DNA of 64,000 nucleotides from Silene latifolia (Eukaryota > Streptophyta > Magnoliopsida > Caryophyllales > Caryophyllaceae), in assembly GCF_048544455.1 (NCBI RefSeq), contig NC_133532.1, positions 84,399,156 through 84,463,155 on the forward strand, in the 5' to 3' direction. Positions 43,613 to 55,370 of the stretch are shown here, one piece after another. Both the position numbers and the translations under genes were made by a program. Numbering within the stretch: position 1 is the first letter of the stretch; every line of letters starts with the position of its first letter. A model generated the notes under the pieces. The model had not been told where the DNA came from, searched no databases, and saw only the letters and a program-made list of their open reading frames with translations.

Positions 43613-44650
43613 TCAAGGGGGCATAGCCAAGGTGTTGTTGATGTTCCTCAACACCTTGTAGAAGTAGTCAAAGGCTTGTTCATTTTCATTATAAAGATCT
43701 TCAATAGACCTTTGCACATTGTGTTCTTTATGGTGGTGACTCGAGTCAAGATGGTCACCAAAGCCTTGGTCTAAGGTCATAGAATTTCCAATGTAGGGAT
43801 TGACCAATCCTTCAAATTCATCATCCCATAGACTACACACTTCACTAGCTTGCTTCCCAATGGTATCATGAGTTGATGGAAACAACTCCTCTTTCTTGTT
43901 GTCATGGCCAATGAGGCCTTCTTCTTCTCTTGTCATGATTGGTGGTGAGCTATTCAAGGTCTCATTGTTGTTGAAATTTCCTTGCTCTCCGGATAGAGCA
44001 TCTTGAAGGTTATCCATTTTCTTCTTCCATATGGGTGGTGATTCTTTACCCATAGCATGATCTTTGCATTTAGATGCTAACTTCTTCCTATCACTTTCTT
44101 GGCTATAGTAATCAATATTGAAACATGGCTTATGTAATCGGGGAGCTCTCATTATCTTGTTAAGATTAAAAGTGATTGTTTCATCTCCCACTTCAAGTGT
44201 GAGCTCTCCATGTTTCACATCAATTACCGCTCCTGCGGTGTGTAAGAAAGGTCTTCCTAAAATGATAGGAATGTTGGAATCCTCCTCCATCTCTACAATG
44301 ACAAAGTCTACCGGGATGAAGAATTTGCCAATTCTCACGGGCACATCCTCCCATATCCTTAGAGGTATCTTTGTTGATCGATCCGCCATTTGAAGCGTAA
44401 TGTTGGTGTATTTGAGATCTCCCATTCCTAGTCTCTTGCACACCGAGTATGGCATGACACTTACACTTGCTCTAAGGTCACATAATGATTTGTTGATTGT
44501 AGTGTCGCCAATGGTGCATGGAAAAGAGAAGATTCCTGGATCTTTGAGTTTTGGAGGGGAACTTTCTTGAAGAATAGCACTACTCACTTTAGTGAATGCA
44601 ATAGTCTCTAGCTTCTGGATGGATTTCTTCTTTGTAAGAATATCTTTCAT
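43613..44650 (-). pseudogene. Aspartic protease region of element C
   Basis: A 345-residue open segment from an ATG at 44650. The protease core is FPCTIGDTTINKSLCDLRAS, VMPYSVCKRLGMGDLK and IPIILGRPFLHTAGAVIDV. The active site reads DLRAS where Athila proteases usually have DLGAS, so it is probably inactive. After the protease comes a linker with DDEFEGLVNPYIGNS, but the RT that should follow is absent. Confidence 0.8.
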
Positions 44651-45603
44651 GTATTTCCCTTAGGCCGGAACATGATTGATCAATTCCGTGAATGGGATTG
44701 AGACTTCTAAGTTCTTTACAATCTCCATGAACTTTCCAAGTTGTTCATCAAACTTAGGCTTAGCTTGACGACTTGGGAATGGAAGTCTAATCACAATAGG
44801 CTCTTTCTCCTTAGCCTTCTCTTTATTCTTCTTCTTTGAAACTTCATTGGTGGTGGTTCTTCTTCCTTAGAGTTCTCAACTCTTTGCTTGTCACTAGAAT
44901 CCACAACTTCTTCATCAATTGGGCTCTTTGGCCCTTCATATCTTGTACCACTCCTCAAATGGATGGCATTCACCGTTTCATGTCTTGGGGGATTGTCTTG
45001 AGGTGGTAATTGCCCCTTTTGTCTTTGAGAGCTAGAAGATGCTAATTGAGACATTTGGGTTTCCAACATCTTTGTGTGGGCTAGTATGTTGTTGATGGTG
45101 ATGTCTTTTGCTTGGCTATCTTTTTGCATTTGAGTGAAAAATTCTTGTTGATTTTTTTGCATTTGGAGGACCGCTTTTTGAACATCAAAGCCTTGGTCAA
45201 TTGTTTGATTGTATGAAGGTTGATTTTGATAACTAGGCATCCCTCCAAATTGACTTCTCTCAACTAATTGTATGAATGCGGATTTGGCAATGAAATTACC
45301 AGTTAGATGTTATGGTGTAGGAGTACCATTTGGTAGGTTCTCCTCGGTTGGTACGGAATGTGATGAAAATTTAGGCATTATGGGTTGATTTTGTGGTGGG
45401 TTTTGTATTGGGTTATCCTCTCCTTCTCTTGCAAAAGGGTTGGTAAACTCAATTTTATTAGGTTGAATGTCCACAATCCCACCAATACCTACAACTCTTG
45501 AAGCACCTCTAGCAACTCTTCTATTGTTGGTTAAGGTCCTTTTAATTTCGAAATCAATAGGCAATAGATTACCTTGTGATCTCCTAGTCATGCAAAATAT
45601 CAA
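44651..45603 (-). pseudogene. Defective gag of element C
   Basis: The N-terminal part (MTRRSQGNLLPIDFEIKRTL, 45603) runs to NGTPTP, where a TAA stops it. In frame beyond this, GNFIAKSAFIQLVERSQFGG, the start of the Athila capsid, is joined directly to MPSYQNQPSYNQT, a post-zinc-finger segment. A coiled, Gln-rich part and GQLPPQDNPPRHETVNAIHL, typical before Athila protease, follow. Capsid core and zinc knuckle are deleted. Confidence 0.75.
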
Positions 45604-45707
45604 ACAACTCGAAAATAATTAGAACAACCTTGAGGAGTTTTAGTTCCCCAAGGTAAAGAAAGACACAACTAAAAACAATTAATGAAAATCAAATCAAGTT
45701 AACACTG

Positions 45708-45727
45708 TCCCCGGCAACGGCGCCATT
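45708..45727 (-). promoter_or_regulatory. Primer-binding site of C (tRNA-Asp type)
   Basis: TGGCGCCGTTGCCGGGGA on minus, a few bases after the LTR end (...GGACCA). It is complementary to the 3' end of plant tRNA-Asp, as in Athila elements. Confidence 0.85.
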
Positions 45728-45729
45728 TT

Positions 45730-47464
45730 TGGTCCGGTTTAAACTCGTCGTCAAAAGCTACCAACCAAAACAATATTTATAACTTCACAAACTACTCTTA
45801 GCAAAGAGGCAAGTAAAGGTCGGATCCCAAGGGACAGGTATTGATGTAGGATTCTCAATTGCAAATGGTTGTGTCTTAGGGTGTCACAATTTGGGTTGAG
45901 ATGAATTTGGTCTAAACTAATTAACAAGGTGAAAGTAAAGCAATGAAAACAAGCAAGGTAATTAAAAGGAGATGTAAACAATTGATAAAAAACACTAGGG
46001 TGGCATGGGTTCATAGGGGATTCATGGGAATTGATGATACAAACATGTTCTCAATTATATGCAAGCACTTATTGTTGTGATGGGATCGAGTTGGTGTATA
46101 AGCTTACAATCTCTAGGAAGGTTTGGGTCCCGGAGCAAAATCTTAGATTGTACAACACCTACAAGTCGACTTAATCCTTCCTATTCAACTATCTGCATGG
46201 TCTAATGAGGCTCGAGTTGGTTTATATGCTTACAAGCCTCATTGAAAAGATAGGTGGTGGATAAAAAAATGCAAGGATTCATAGGCTCGCATTTCATCAA
46301 ACATAACATGTGCATAAGTTTAAATCACAACAAGAAAGCAAATAAATTATGAAAACATATTAGATTAAGCATGAATCATTCCCCATGTTTGTTTCCCCTA
46401 ATTCCCCATTAACCCTAGCTAGGAGACTACTCACTCATTACCAAGTTCAACATGCTAATAAGATTGTCAATCAAACTAACAAAGCTAAACATGATGAATA
46501 AATGAAAGTAATTAACAATAATTAAACAAGGGTAAAAGGAATTATACCTATGAAGATGATTCCAAATAATAATGCAAAGAATAATAGAAGTACTTGATGA
46601 TTGATGGAAGGTTGTCAATCTCCCAAATAAACCCAAATAATCTTCTAAGTACCTAAAATAAATGAAGAACAATAGAGAAATTAAGCTATGATTAAGATAT
46701 GATTAATATTGATAAATTGTATTATAACTAATTTGAGAGTAATTAAAAGATGATTAAGAATGGATTAATATATAACTAAGAGAGCATTAAGAATTGATTA
46801 AGAGATGGTGCTAATCTAGGTAGTACAAAGGGGTATTTATACTAAAGATTAGGTACAAAGATTAGGGCTACTAAGGTCTTAAATTACTATTAAGACCCTA
46901 AGAAAAGTTGAGGAAATGCTCCTCTCGAAGGAAATGAGCATATTCCCATGCTAGTCCTGCCACGATCCGTACGTCTTGAGGTAAGGCACGGGCTCTCTGA
47001 CTTAGGATCCGCTCGGATCCAGAGGAAGACGCTCGGATCATCATGCTGCAAGCCGCTCGTCTTGGCCACAAGACGCCCGGATCATGCTGCTGGGAGACGC
47101 CCGAATCGTGCCTAAGCCGCTCGGATTCCTAGGCAGACAGCATCTCTTCTTTTCCTCCTTAACAATATGCAAGGATCATCTCGGGGATGCAAGGATTCTT
47201 TCATCATTGCCCATTTCACTTTATTATCTACTTAGGCCTCTAGTGTTGGTCTTCTCTTTGATGCTTGGTCATTAGATGTGATCCATTTAGCTCTATTTCG
47301 CCATGTAAATGCAAGATTAGCCATCTTTTCCTACCAAGGAGACAAAACCTCAAAGAATATGCAAAACGTGAAACTAAAGATAGTAAATGACCTAATTATG
47401 CACTATAAAGAATGGGAACGAGGTTAATTCGGGGACTAAATGTGCTCAAATATGAGTCACATCA
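45730..47464 (-). repeat. 5' LTR of element C
   Basis: 1735 bp, TG...CA on the minus strand, with the TSD ACAAT at 47465-47469. It holds a CG-rich motif cluster (47005-47129) and a TATA box (46834-46841). It is highly similar by eye to the 3' LTR, which suggests a fairly recent insertion. Confidence 0.9.
46834..47129 (-). promoter_or_regulatory. U3 motif cluster and TATA box, 5' LTR of C
   Basis: Six motif copies lie at 47005-47129, matching the 3' LTR with a few transitions. TATAAATA on minus is at 46834-46841. Confidence 0.55.
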
Positions 47465-48943
47465 ACAATATTCGATGTCGGGTTCGGTTTTGCAAGCTTG
47501 ACATGAATAGTTTTGAAAATGATTATGAACTAATTGTTTTAAGTTCATTTGTTTGTAATTGGTCAATGTTCATCATCGTACTCGGGTTAAAATCCGACAT
47601 GGTTTGTGGAACCAAGGATGACTTTGTGTTTATGACTAATACATTTGTTTTGAAAATGTAAAGAAATGATAAAGGCTTTAAAATACCCTTCAAAATATAA
47701 AGAAATGAAATAAAAGGTTTTAAAATACCTTTTATAATGTAATTAATTAAATATTATCATCGGGACACGGATTAAACCGTCATGGTATTAGGAACCAAGG
47801 ATGAAAAATGTTTTATGGTTAAAAACACTTCATAAAAAGAAAATGTTTGAAAATACTTGAAATGGTAAAAACCGATTACAAATATGAAATAAAAATGAAG
47901 GAGATGAAGAGACCAAACACGGTTTTTATTCAGGTTGAGCAGGGTGATTTAGGCGCGAGCCTATGTGCTACATAAGTAGCCTCTGCCTCAACCAAAAATC
48001 CGGTTTTGGCTCATTCTTCCCACGTTTTGGACCACGTTATACATGATTTAGCATGTTATAGTCATGAAACAAATAAAAACATGGTAAAAGAGGATTTTTA
48101 CAACCTCATACTTACATGCTAGGCTTGTGGCGAGAAATCGACGTAAGTGTATCAACTTGTTTGGTCGGAAAACTCGGTTTAAAACCGTTTTAGTAAGTGA
48201 AAGAGTGTTTTGTTAAGTTTAGTGATAGTGTAGTGGTCAAGATGGTCGGTCAGTCAAGTGATTTAATGCACGATGACGGTACCAAAGAATGTGTAAGGCT
48301 TGTGTTTACGATCGGTAGGTCGTAAACACGTGTCGGATTGTGACTTGAGAAGTCGAGTCTAGAATTTTAAGGGAGAGATAAGGGGGCGGACACTCGCGTA
48401 ACTCTCAAATGGTGGCATTTGAGGGGTATTTATAGGAAAATGGGTGGTTATGTGTGTTTTGAGCGACGTGGCCGCATGGGCTGCTCAAAGAGGCGGGAGC
48501 CATGTCGCACGTCTTCGAGGTGTCTTGTCGCTATCACACAAGTGCAATCATGATTTGTTCTATCCTAGGATTTGGAAGAACTTGATTTGTACTTGACCAT
48601 GTATGATTCCGGGAAATCTTAACATGGAAGCATTTGAAAGGTGTTTTTTGTGTTTGACTCGGTTTGACTCGTTGTTGAAGTCGGGATTTGAATTTTGAGT
48701 CGGTTTTTGGTCCGGTGTCGGTTTTGACTCTAATTAGTGTCAATTGCGACCCCGTAGTCATGCATTAAACACTCCAGGTACTTTTGAAAAGTTTTGAAAT
48801 GTTTTATTTTCGAAATCGTTTTAAATTTTCCGACGTATAGTTGTACACAAACTGTCGATCAAACGCTGCGATTCCTAAGCATGTTGTAGTCTGATAATCA
48901 TCGGGTCTTTGTTGGAGACTCAATAGATACTGGGTATCTACAC
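47465..48943 (-). repeat. 5' LTR of T, U3-side part (right of element C)
   Basis: The LTR begins on minus TGTAGATACCCAGTATC at 48943, the usual start of Tat LTRs. TATAAATA (48427-48434) is the likely core promoter, with AGGCGGGAGCC (48491-48501) about 60 bp upstream and AGGCGCGAGCC (47951-47961) downstream of it. ACAAT at 47465-47469 is C's duplicated target. Confidence 0.75.
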
Positions 48944-49478
48944 ACATGTTACATGGTCATAATGATTCTATGATGTGCATAATGTCGTAAAGTGGTTTAT
49001 GTTATGCGTCGTCACATGCTGATTGACTTGGAGTCAATATATCGGGTAATTATTTTCTCATGCCATTGTTTGGTAGTGAGTTGTTGTCAAGTTTTCATGA
49101 GTATAGATGGTCTCACATGTTTAGTAATCTTGCATTTCAATTGTTAATAATTGTTGGTTATATTTAATTGTTGTAAACATGACTGGGAGAGCATCTAGTT
49201 ACACCCGACTGATTATCGACCTCCTTTCTCAGGTTGTTCAGATGATTGCTGTTTTGGATGATATCTTGCTGGGGAGTACTGTGCGGCGAGGCGAATAATA
49301 AATTAGGAGTTTGTTTTTTTTTGCAAAAAAAAAAAAAAATGTAATAGTTTGGTTTTGGATTTAGTAGCGAACCGGATTGGTCAGGTGTTTCCGCCACCTT
49401 GACCCTTTTATCATTGTTATACTCTGATAATTCATTTTATATACGTTTTCCCTTTGTTTTATAATCCGGGTTGTTACA
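48944..49478. repeat. LTR-end-like fragment (G)
   Basis: Non-coding sequence ending TTGTTACA (49471-49478), at which the coding frame of the Athila gag-pol remnant F stops abruptly. This suggests an LTR right end inserted in F and itself cut by T at 48943. There is no partner LTR and no confirmed TSD. It has a T run and a 15-bp A run at about 49313-49340. Confidence 0.35.
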
Positions 49479-50697
49479 CGTGAGTCTTCATTGGTCACCT
49501 CCCCCCTTTGAGGAAAAGATAAAAGTGGCACATAAGAAGGTTTTGGTGTAACCTCGGGTTCCTCAATAACCAACTCACTAACTTCTTGCTTTTCCGAGTA
49601 GTTTTCCTCCCACATCACCATTTATTCTTCTTCATCATCGGTTTCAACTCTTTACTTCTCAAATTATATCCCCACTATTTCTTCAAGAACAAACTCATCA
49701 TCAATTTCACAACTTGCTTGCTCACCAATTTCGGGGGTAGTTGATAAAATCGGGTCATCATTCTCTTCACTCACTTCAAATGATATTAGCATTGACTCGT
49801 CGTCACCAAGATTAAGGGACATGCATGCTTCTTCTATTGCCACCTCTCCGTCCACAATGATTGTATTCACCTCATTTACCTCTATAGGATCCTTAGCATT
49901 TTGCCCTTGCCCTAAAGATCCACCCGGTGGTGTTTGAGGGTCGACAAGAGCTTGGGAACCTACTACACAAATAAGGACTCTTTGGGAGTCGTAGAGTTCC
50001 TTTATGTCTTGGAATATTTGGGTTTGAAGAACTTCTTGATAGGCGGAGAGGTTTCTCATGCCTTGTAGGGTTGAACTTGCCAAGTCTTCTATCATCTTAA
50101 ATAATTTGTCATATTGAGCATCTCCCAAGAAATTGTTTGCTTTAGGCGGTGGCTCTTGATTGAAAGATTGGTTGGCAAGTGAGAAAGGAGAATCATGGTT
50201 ATACCGGTTCTGAAAATTTGAACATTGGCCTTGGTCAAAGCCTTGGTTGTATCCTTGATAGTTTTGATTGAAATTTTGGTCTTGATACCCTTGGTTGTAC
50301 CCTTGGTCAAAACTTTGATAGTTAATTTGATCTTGGTACCCTTGATTGAAGCCTTGATTGGCTTGGTTCCCTTGGTTTTCATGGTAAAAGTTTTGATTAT
50401 CTTGGTAATCTTGGTTGAAACTTTGGTGATTCATGATTTGACTTTGTGGTGGTGGATTTGTAGGGATTTGTATGTTGTGAAAGGATTTTGTAGGAAGGGA
50501 TCATTTGTGTTGTTTAGTTGTTCTTTCGTAAAGGTTTCTTGGTGCGATTGGGTGGATGTGCTAGCTTGGTTTAAAGTTGCCAAGTCGGAATTCCCGATCC
50601 TTGCTAAGGTCCTTCTTCTTAAAGCTCTATAGAGCCTTTCTGGTTCTGGGTCACTAAGCAAAGGATTACCGTTTCCTCTAGGCATATTCTTCAACAA
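49479..50697 (-). pseudogene. Defective Athila gag (element F)
   Basis: It starts MLKNMPRGNGNPLLSDPEPE (50697). After a frameshift near 50440 a Gln/Asn-rich repeat region follows, with units such as NQGYQDQNFNQ. Then come FKMIEDLASSTLQGMRNLSA and VLQTQIFQDIKEL, and near 49540 PSYVPLLSFPQRGEV, the Athila PPLPFPQR block before protease. The capsid core and zinc knuckle are absent, as in element C. A stop at 49664 splits it. It is truncated at 49479. Confidence 0.65.
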
Positions 50698-50837
50698 ACC
50701 GTTAGTAAGTGCTTTGAGGCACTAGGGATAAGCAATAACACACTCACTCTACAAGAAACAAGTAACTGCTCAAACAAGCAAACAACAAGTAAAGACTAAG
50801 CCTAAGACTCCAACTAACTACGTATAACCTAACGCCA

Positions 50838-50855
50838 TCCTCGGCAACGGCGCCA
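50838..50855 (-). promoter_or_regulatory. Primer-binding site of F (tRNA-Asp type)
   Basis: TGGCGCCGTTGCCGAGGA on minus, one mismatch from the tRNA-Asp PBS. It defines the border of F's 5' LTR. Confidence 0.75.
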
Positions 50856-50858
50856 TTT

Positions 50859-52167
50859 TGATTGTAGAGTAAAGTCGTCACACCCTTATCAAAAACAAAT
50901 TTATAAAACCCAATTAAAAACTAATATTTTATCGGGGTCGAACACGAAGATGGCGGGGGTGTATACTTAGTCGGTTTAAATCCTAGTTTAGTCAAACAAA
51001 AGAAAGAGGTTGATTAATTTTAAACTAAGATGCAAATAAGATATAAAATTAAACTAAATGAAATTGTTTCTAATTAATGAAGGAAAGCTAAGGTCTTTGG
51101 GTTCACTTGGGTAAGTCGGGGAAGAGAAGAGTGTTAACAATAAATGGGTAATGATAAAGGCCTATGATTGATCTTAATTTCTTAGTCAATTAGAGATAAC
51201 CAACAAGTATTCACTTAGTAAGAAAAACTCATCTCGACCATGCCATATAGGCCTTCCATTGGATTTCGACCTAGGATAGACTAAACATGATAATAAAAGA
51301 CTCAAACTTTCATTTAAGCAATCCATCAAACATTTCATAGGCATAGGAGTAAGGGTTTACAAACAAGCTTTCACTTAGTTGAGACAAACTCATCACAAAC
51401 ATGCATAAAGACTATCTAATAGCATAGGCACCAAGATGGATCAAATATGTCTAAGAAAGGCTCCAGCTTTTATTTAAGCATCTCATTAAACACTTCTAAA
51501 ACCACCCAATAGCATAATGCACCAAGATAAGTTAAACATGCTAATGAAAGACTCAAACTTTCGTTCAAACATTTCATCGAGCACTTCATATGCACAAGAG
51601 TAAGACCAATTTTACCCAATTCAAAAGGTTAACAACCAAATTCACCCCCTTTATCACCCAAGATCCCCCATGACCTTAGATAAGACTACTCACCCATGAT
51701 TATAGAGGAGAAATTAACAACAAAAGACAATAGCATATGAACAAAGACAAACAATATGATAAAGATTAATACTATGGATGAATAATAATTAAACAACATA
51801 AGAAAAGTAAACTCATGAAAATAAATCTAAATAAAAGATGAAAAATTGTACCAACAAAGATGAAAGTAACAAACTTGGATGATAATGGAAGATGAATTTC
51901 TTCTAATCTTCAAACTACAACCCAAATGACTAATTGTAAACTAATGAGAATTGAAGAACTTGTGTAAACTAGAGATCGATTAAACTAATATTAAGGAAAA
52001 ATTACAACTTTTATTGAATAAAAATGAGAGAGGAAATATTAGGGTTCTACAATGTTTGAGAGGAAAAATAAGCTAACTAGTCAAATTGGTAGTCTAATTT
52101 CTAATGTAAGGTGTGAGAGTGTATGTGTATCCATGTTGATATACTAGTATTAATAAGACTAATAATA
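50859..52167 (-). repeat. 5' LTR of Athila element F (right border uncertain)
   Basis: AT-rich, gene-free sequence directly upstream of the F PBS on minus. Its inner end is set by the PBS. The outer end cannot be fixed without the partner LTR, and I stop at TGCA before the microsatellite. Internal words repeat in a degenerate way: CTCAAACTTTCATTTAAGCA-like segments at about 51300, 51465 and 51550. Confidence 0.5.
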
Positions 52168-52172
52168 ATGCA

Positions 52173-52320
<148 letters not shown>

Positions 52321-53470
52321 GATGCTGCTCTTCGTTCCAGCTTGGAACGCATCGTCACCGCGTCTGGCTCGGGTTTTGCGGATTGGCAGTGACGCCTTGC
52401 TACTTTCCCTTTTCATCTTGATGGTCTTGGTGTCTATGCGGCGGGGGATGTTTTACATTTTTCTTTTATTGCGTCCCGTTTGCAGTCTGTTGATTTGCAG
52501 GCTAAACTACTCGGACCTTCTGGTATTGTAGCTGCTGGCCCTGCTTTTGATGATGCCGCACGGGGTTTTACTGCGACTACAGGCTTTGGTATCTTAGGTA
52601 ACCCTAGTGAAATTGCTGCCCCCAACGTTATGAAGAAATTGGCAGACATTTATTTCGCGACGGTTGCTGCTGCCTTAGGGTCTGTTTTCTCTTTGACACC
52701 TCGCCAGCTTGCTTTATGGCAGTCTCAGTAGAGTTCCCACTCCTCTGATTGGTTGCGTGCAGTTCCTATCTCGGGGTTGGGTCAGACTATGAACGGGAGG
52801 ACTTACCGTAGTTTGCTGGGGTATCGTCTGGGTGTTCCGTTATTCAAGGTCTCTAGGCCCTATCCAGCTTGCTCTCGGGTTTTTGATGATGATGTTTTTG
52901 GGGACCACGCTGTTTCTTGTACTGGTACTGTGGGCGTTAAACATCGGCATAACCTCGTCCGTGACACTCTTTTCGACATCTGCTATAGATCGGGTATTTC
53001 TGCAGGAAGGGAGGTTGATATCGGTTTGGTTGATGGACATGGGGGTTCTCTTCGTCCTGCGGATTTGCTGCTTTATTCTTGGGACAGTGGACGTGATGTG
53101 TGCATTGACTTGACATGATCTTCTCCTTTGACTCAGACTGGGATGACGGATTTTGTCCCTGGCCGGGTTGTTGCTGATGCTGCTCAGCGTAAGTGTGCTA
53201 AGTACGGAGATTTGTGCGCGGCAGCGGGTTATGGTTTCCTTCCCTTCTCTTTCTCATCACTTGGGGAGCTAGGTTCGGATCTTTGTTGCCTTGCTCAAGC
53301 GGATCCGAAATTCTCGGTATCTCGGGATGCGGGGCTCGGGTGGTCGCTTACATTTTTACTAGACTTAGCTTTCTTTGTTGCTAAGGGTGTGGGAGCCCAG
53401 CTTGTTTCTCGGCTCCCCACCAATTTCATGTAAACTTTTATTTTTCTTTTAATGAAAGCTGCGCGCATCC
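52321..53470 (+). pseudogene. Non-LTR retrotransposon C-terminus with restriction-like endonuclease
   Basis: One reading frame with stops at 52390, 52729 and 53116. It carries FPFHLDGLGVYAAGDV, VPISGLGQTMNGRTYRSLL, a CCHC-like finger (CSRVFDDDVFGDHAVSC), HRHNLVRDTLFDICYRSGIS and RPADLLLYSWDSG/VCIDLT. The last has the spacing of a PD-(D/E)XK restriction-like endonuclease. It ends AQLVSRLPTNFM. A related plant family is known to me from annotated genomes. The RT part is missing (5' truncation). The 3' end runs into a long AAT tail. Confidence 0.7.
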
Positions 53471-55020
<1,550 letters not shown>

Positions 55021-55370
55021 ATGAGTAAAATGACGCTAAATTACTACTTATCAGTAGCTTGCCAGGCTGTCTACTTGAACCACAGATCAACACGGGTCCT
55101 TTCTAGCGCATTTTTTCCTCACTCATACGCATCCTGGGAACCTTCCCAGGAAGTCACCCATCCTAAGACTACTCCCAGCCAAGCATGCTTAACTGTGGAG
55201 TTCTTTTGCATGGATAACCAGAAAAGAAAGTGCACTTTGTTGATATGAGTAGTACTTTCAATCCCTTTAAGCATTAGTCAGATTTTAAGCCTATCAATGG
55301 ATCTCATCAATGGATCTCTTCAAAGGGGTACCTCACCCGGATAACGTCTTCGGTTCAGTGGAGTATTACA
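55021..55370 (-). repeat. LTR-like segment carrying a 5S rRNA sequence (Cassandra-like)
   Basis: On minus, TGTAATACTCC at 55370 looks like an LTR start, preceded by a purine-rich tract (GGGGTGAAGTGGGG). About 160 bp in, a 5S rRNA-like stretch (about 55125-55215) keeps box A, AGTTAAGCATGCTTGG, and box C, GGATGGGTGACTTCCTGGGA, the internal pol III promoter of 5S genes. LTRs with 5S rRNA define Cassandra TRIM elements. The left border and partner LTR are not found. It could also be a 5S-derived SINE. Confidence 0.6.

Larger units (their letters stand above)
36147..47464 (-). mobile_element. Deletion-derivative Athila element C
   Basis: It is bounded by the TSD ACAAT (36142-36146 and 47465-47469). 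It has two LTRs (45730-47464 and 36147-38948, the latter with a SINE/LINE insertion), a tRNA-Asp PBS, a gag remnant, protease, an extra ORF, a 3' UTR and a polypurine tract. The gag core and zinc finger, RT, RNase H and integrase are all missing. It is therefore non-autonomous and would need proteins in trans. It is inserted in the 5' LTR of T. Confidence 0.9.
10425..48943 (-). mobile_element. Tat-lineage (Ogre/Retand-like) Ty3/gypsy element T, with nested insertions
   Basis: Reading right to left: 5' LTR starting TGTAGATACCC (48943, split by element C), PBS (35124-35142), long 5' leader with tandem repeats, gag, protease, RT, RNase H plus a second archaeal-type RNase H, and integrase. Two opposite-strand genes and a tandem-repeat region (10559-11170) follow. 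The 3' LTR is not in the window. The dual RNase H and extra ORFs mark the Tat lineage; 3' tandem repeats recall Retand/Ogre elements. Element E interrupts the PMD gene and C interrupts the 5' LTR. All pol parts carry stops or frameshifts. That 10425-23535 belongs to T rests on continuity and shared leader motifs. Confidence 0.65.

Noticed and set aside
50092..50382. Lys/Thr-rich 96-aa ORF
   Set aside because: Shadow frame of the Gln/Asn-rich gag segment on the same strand.
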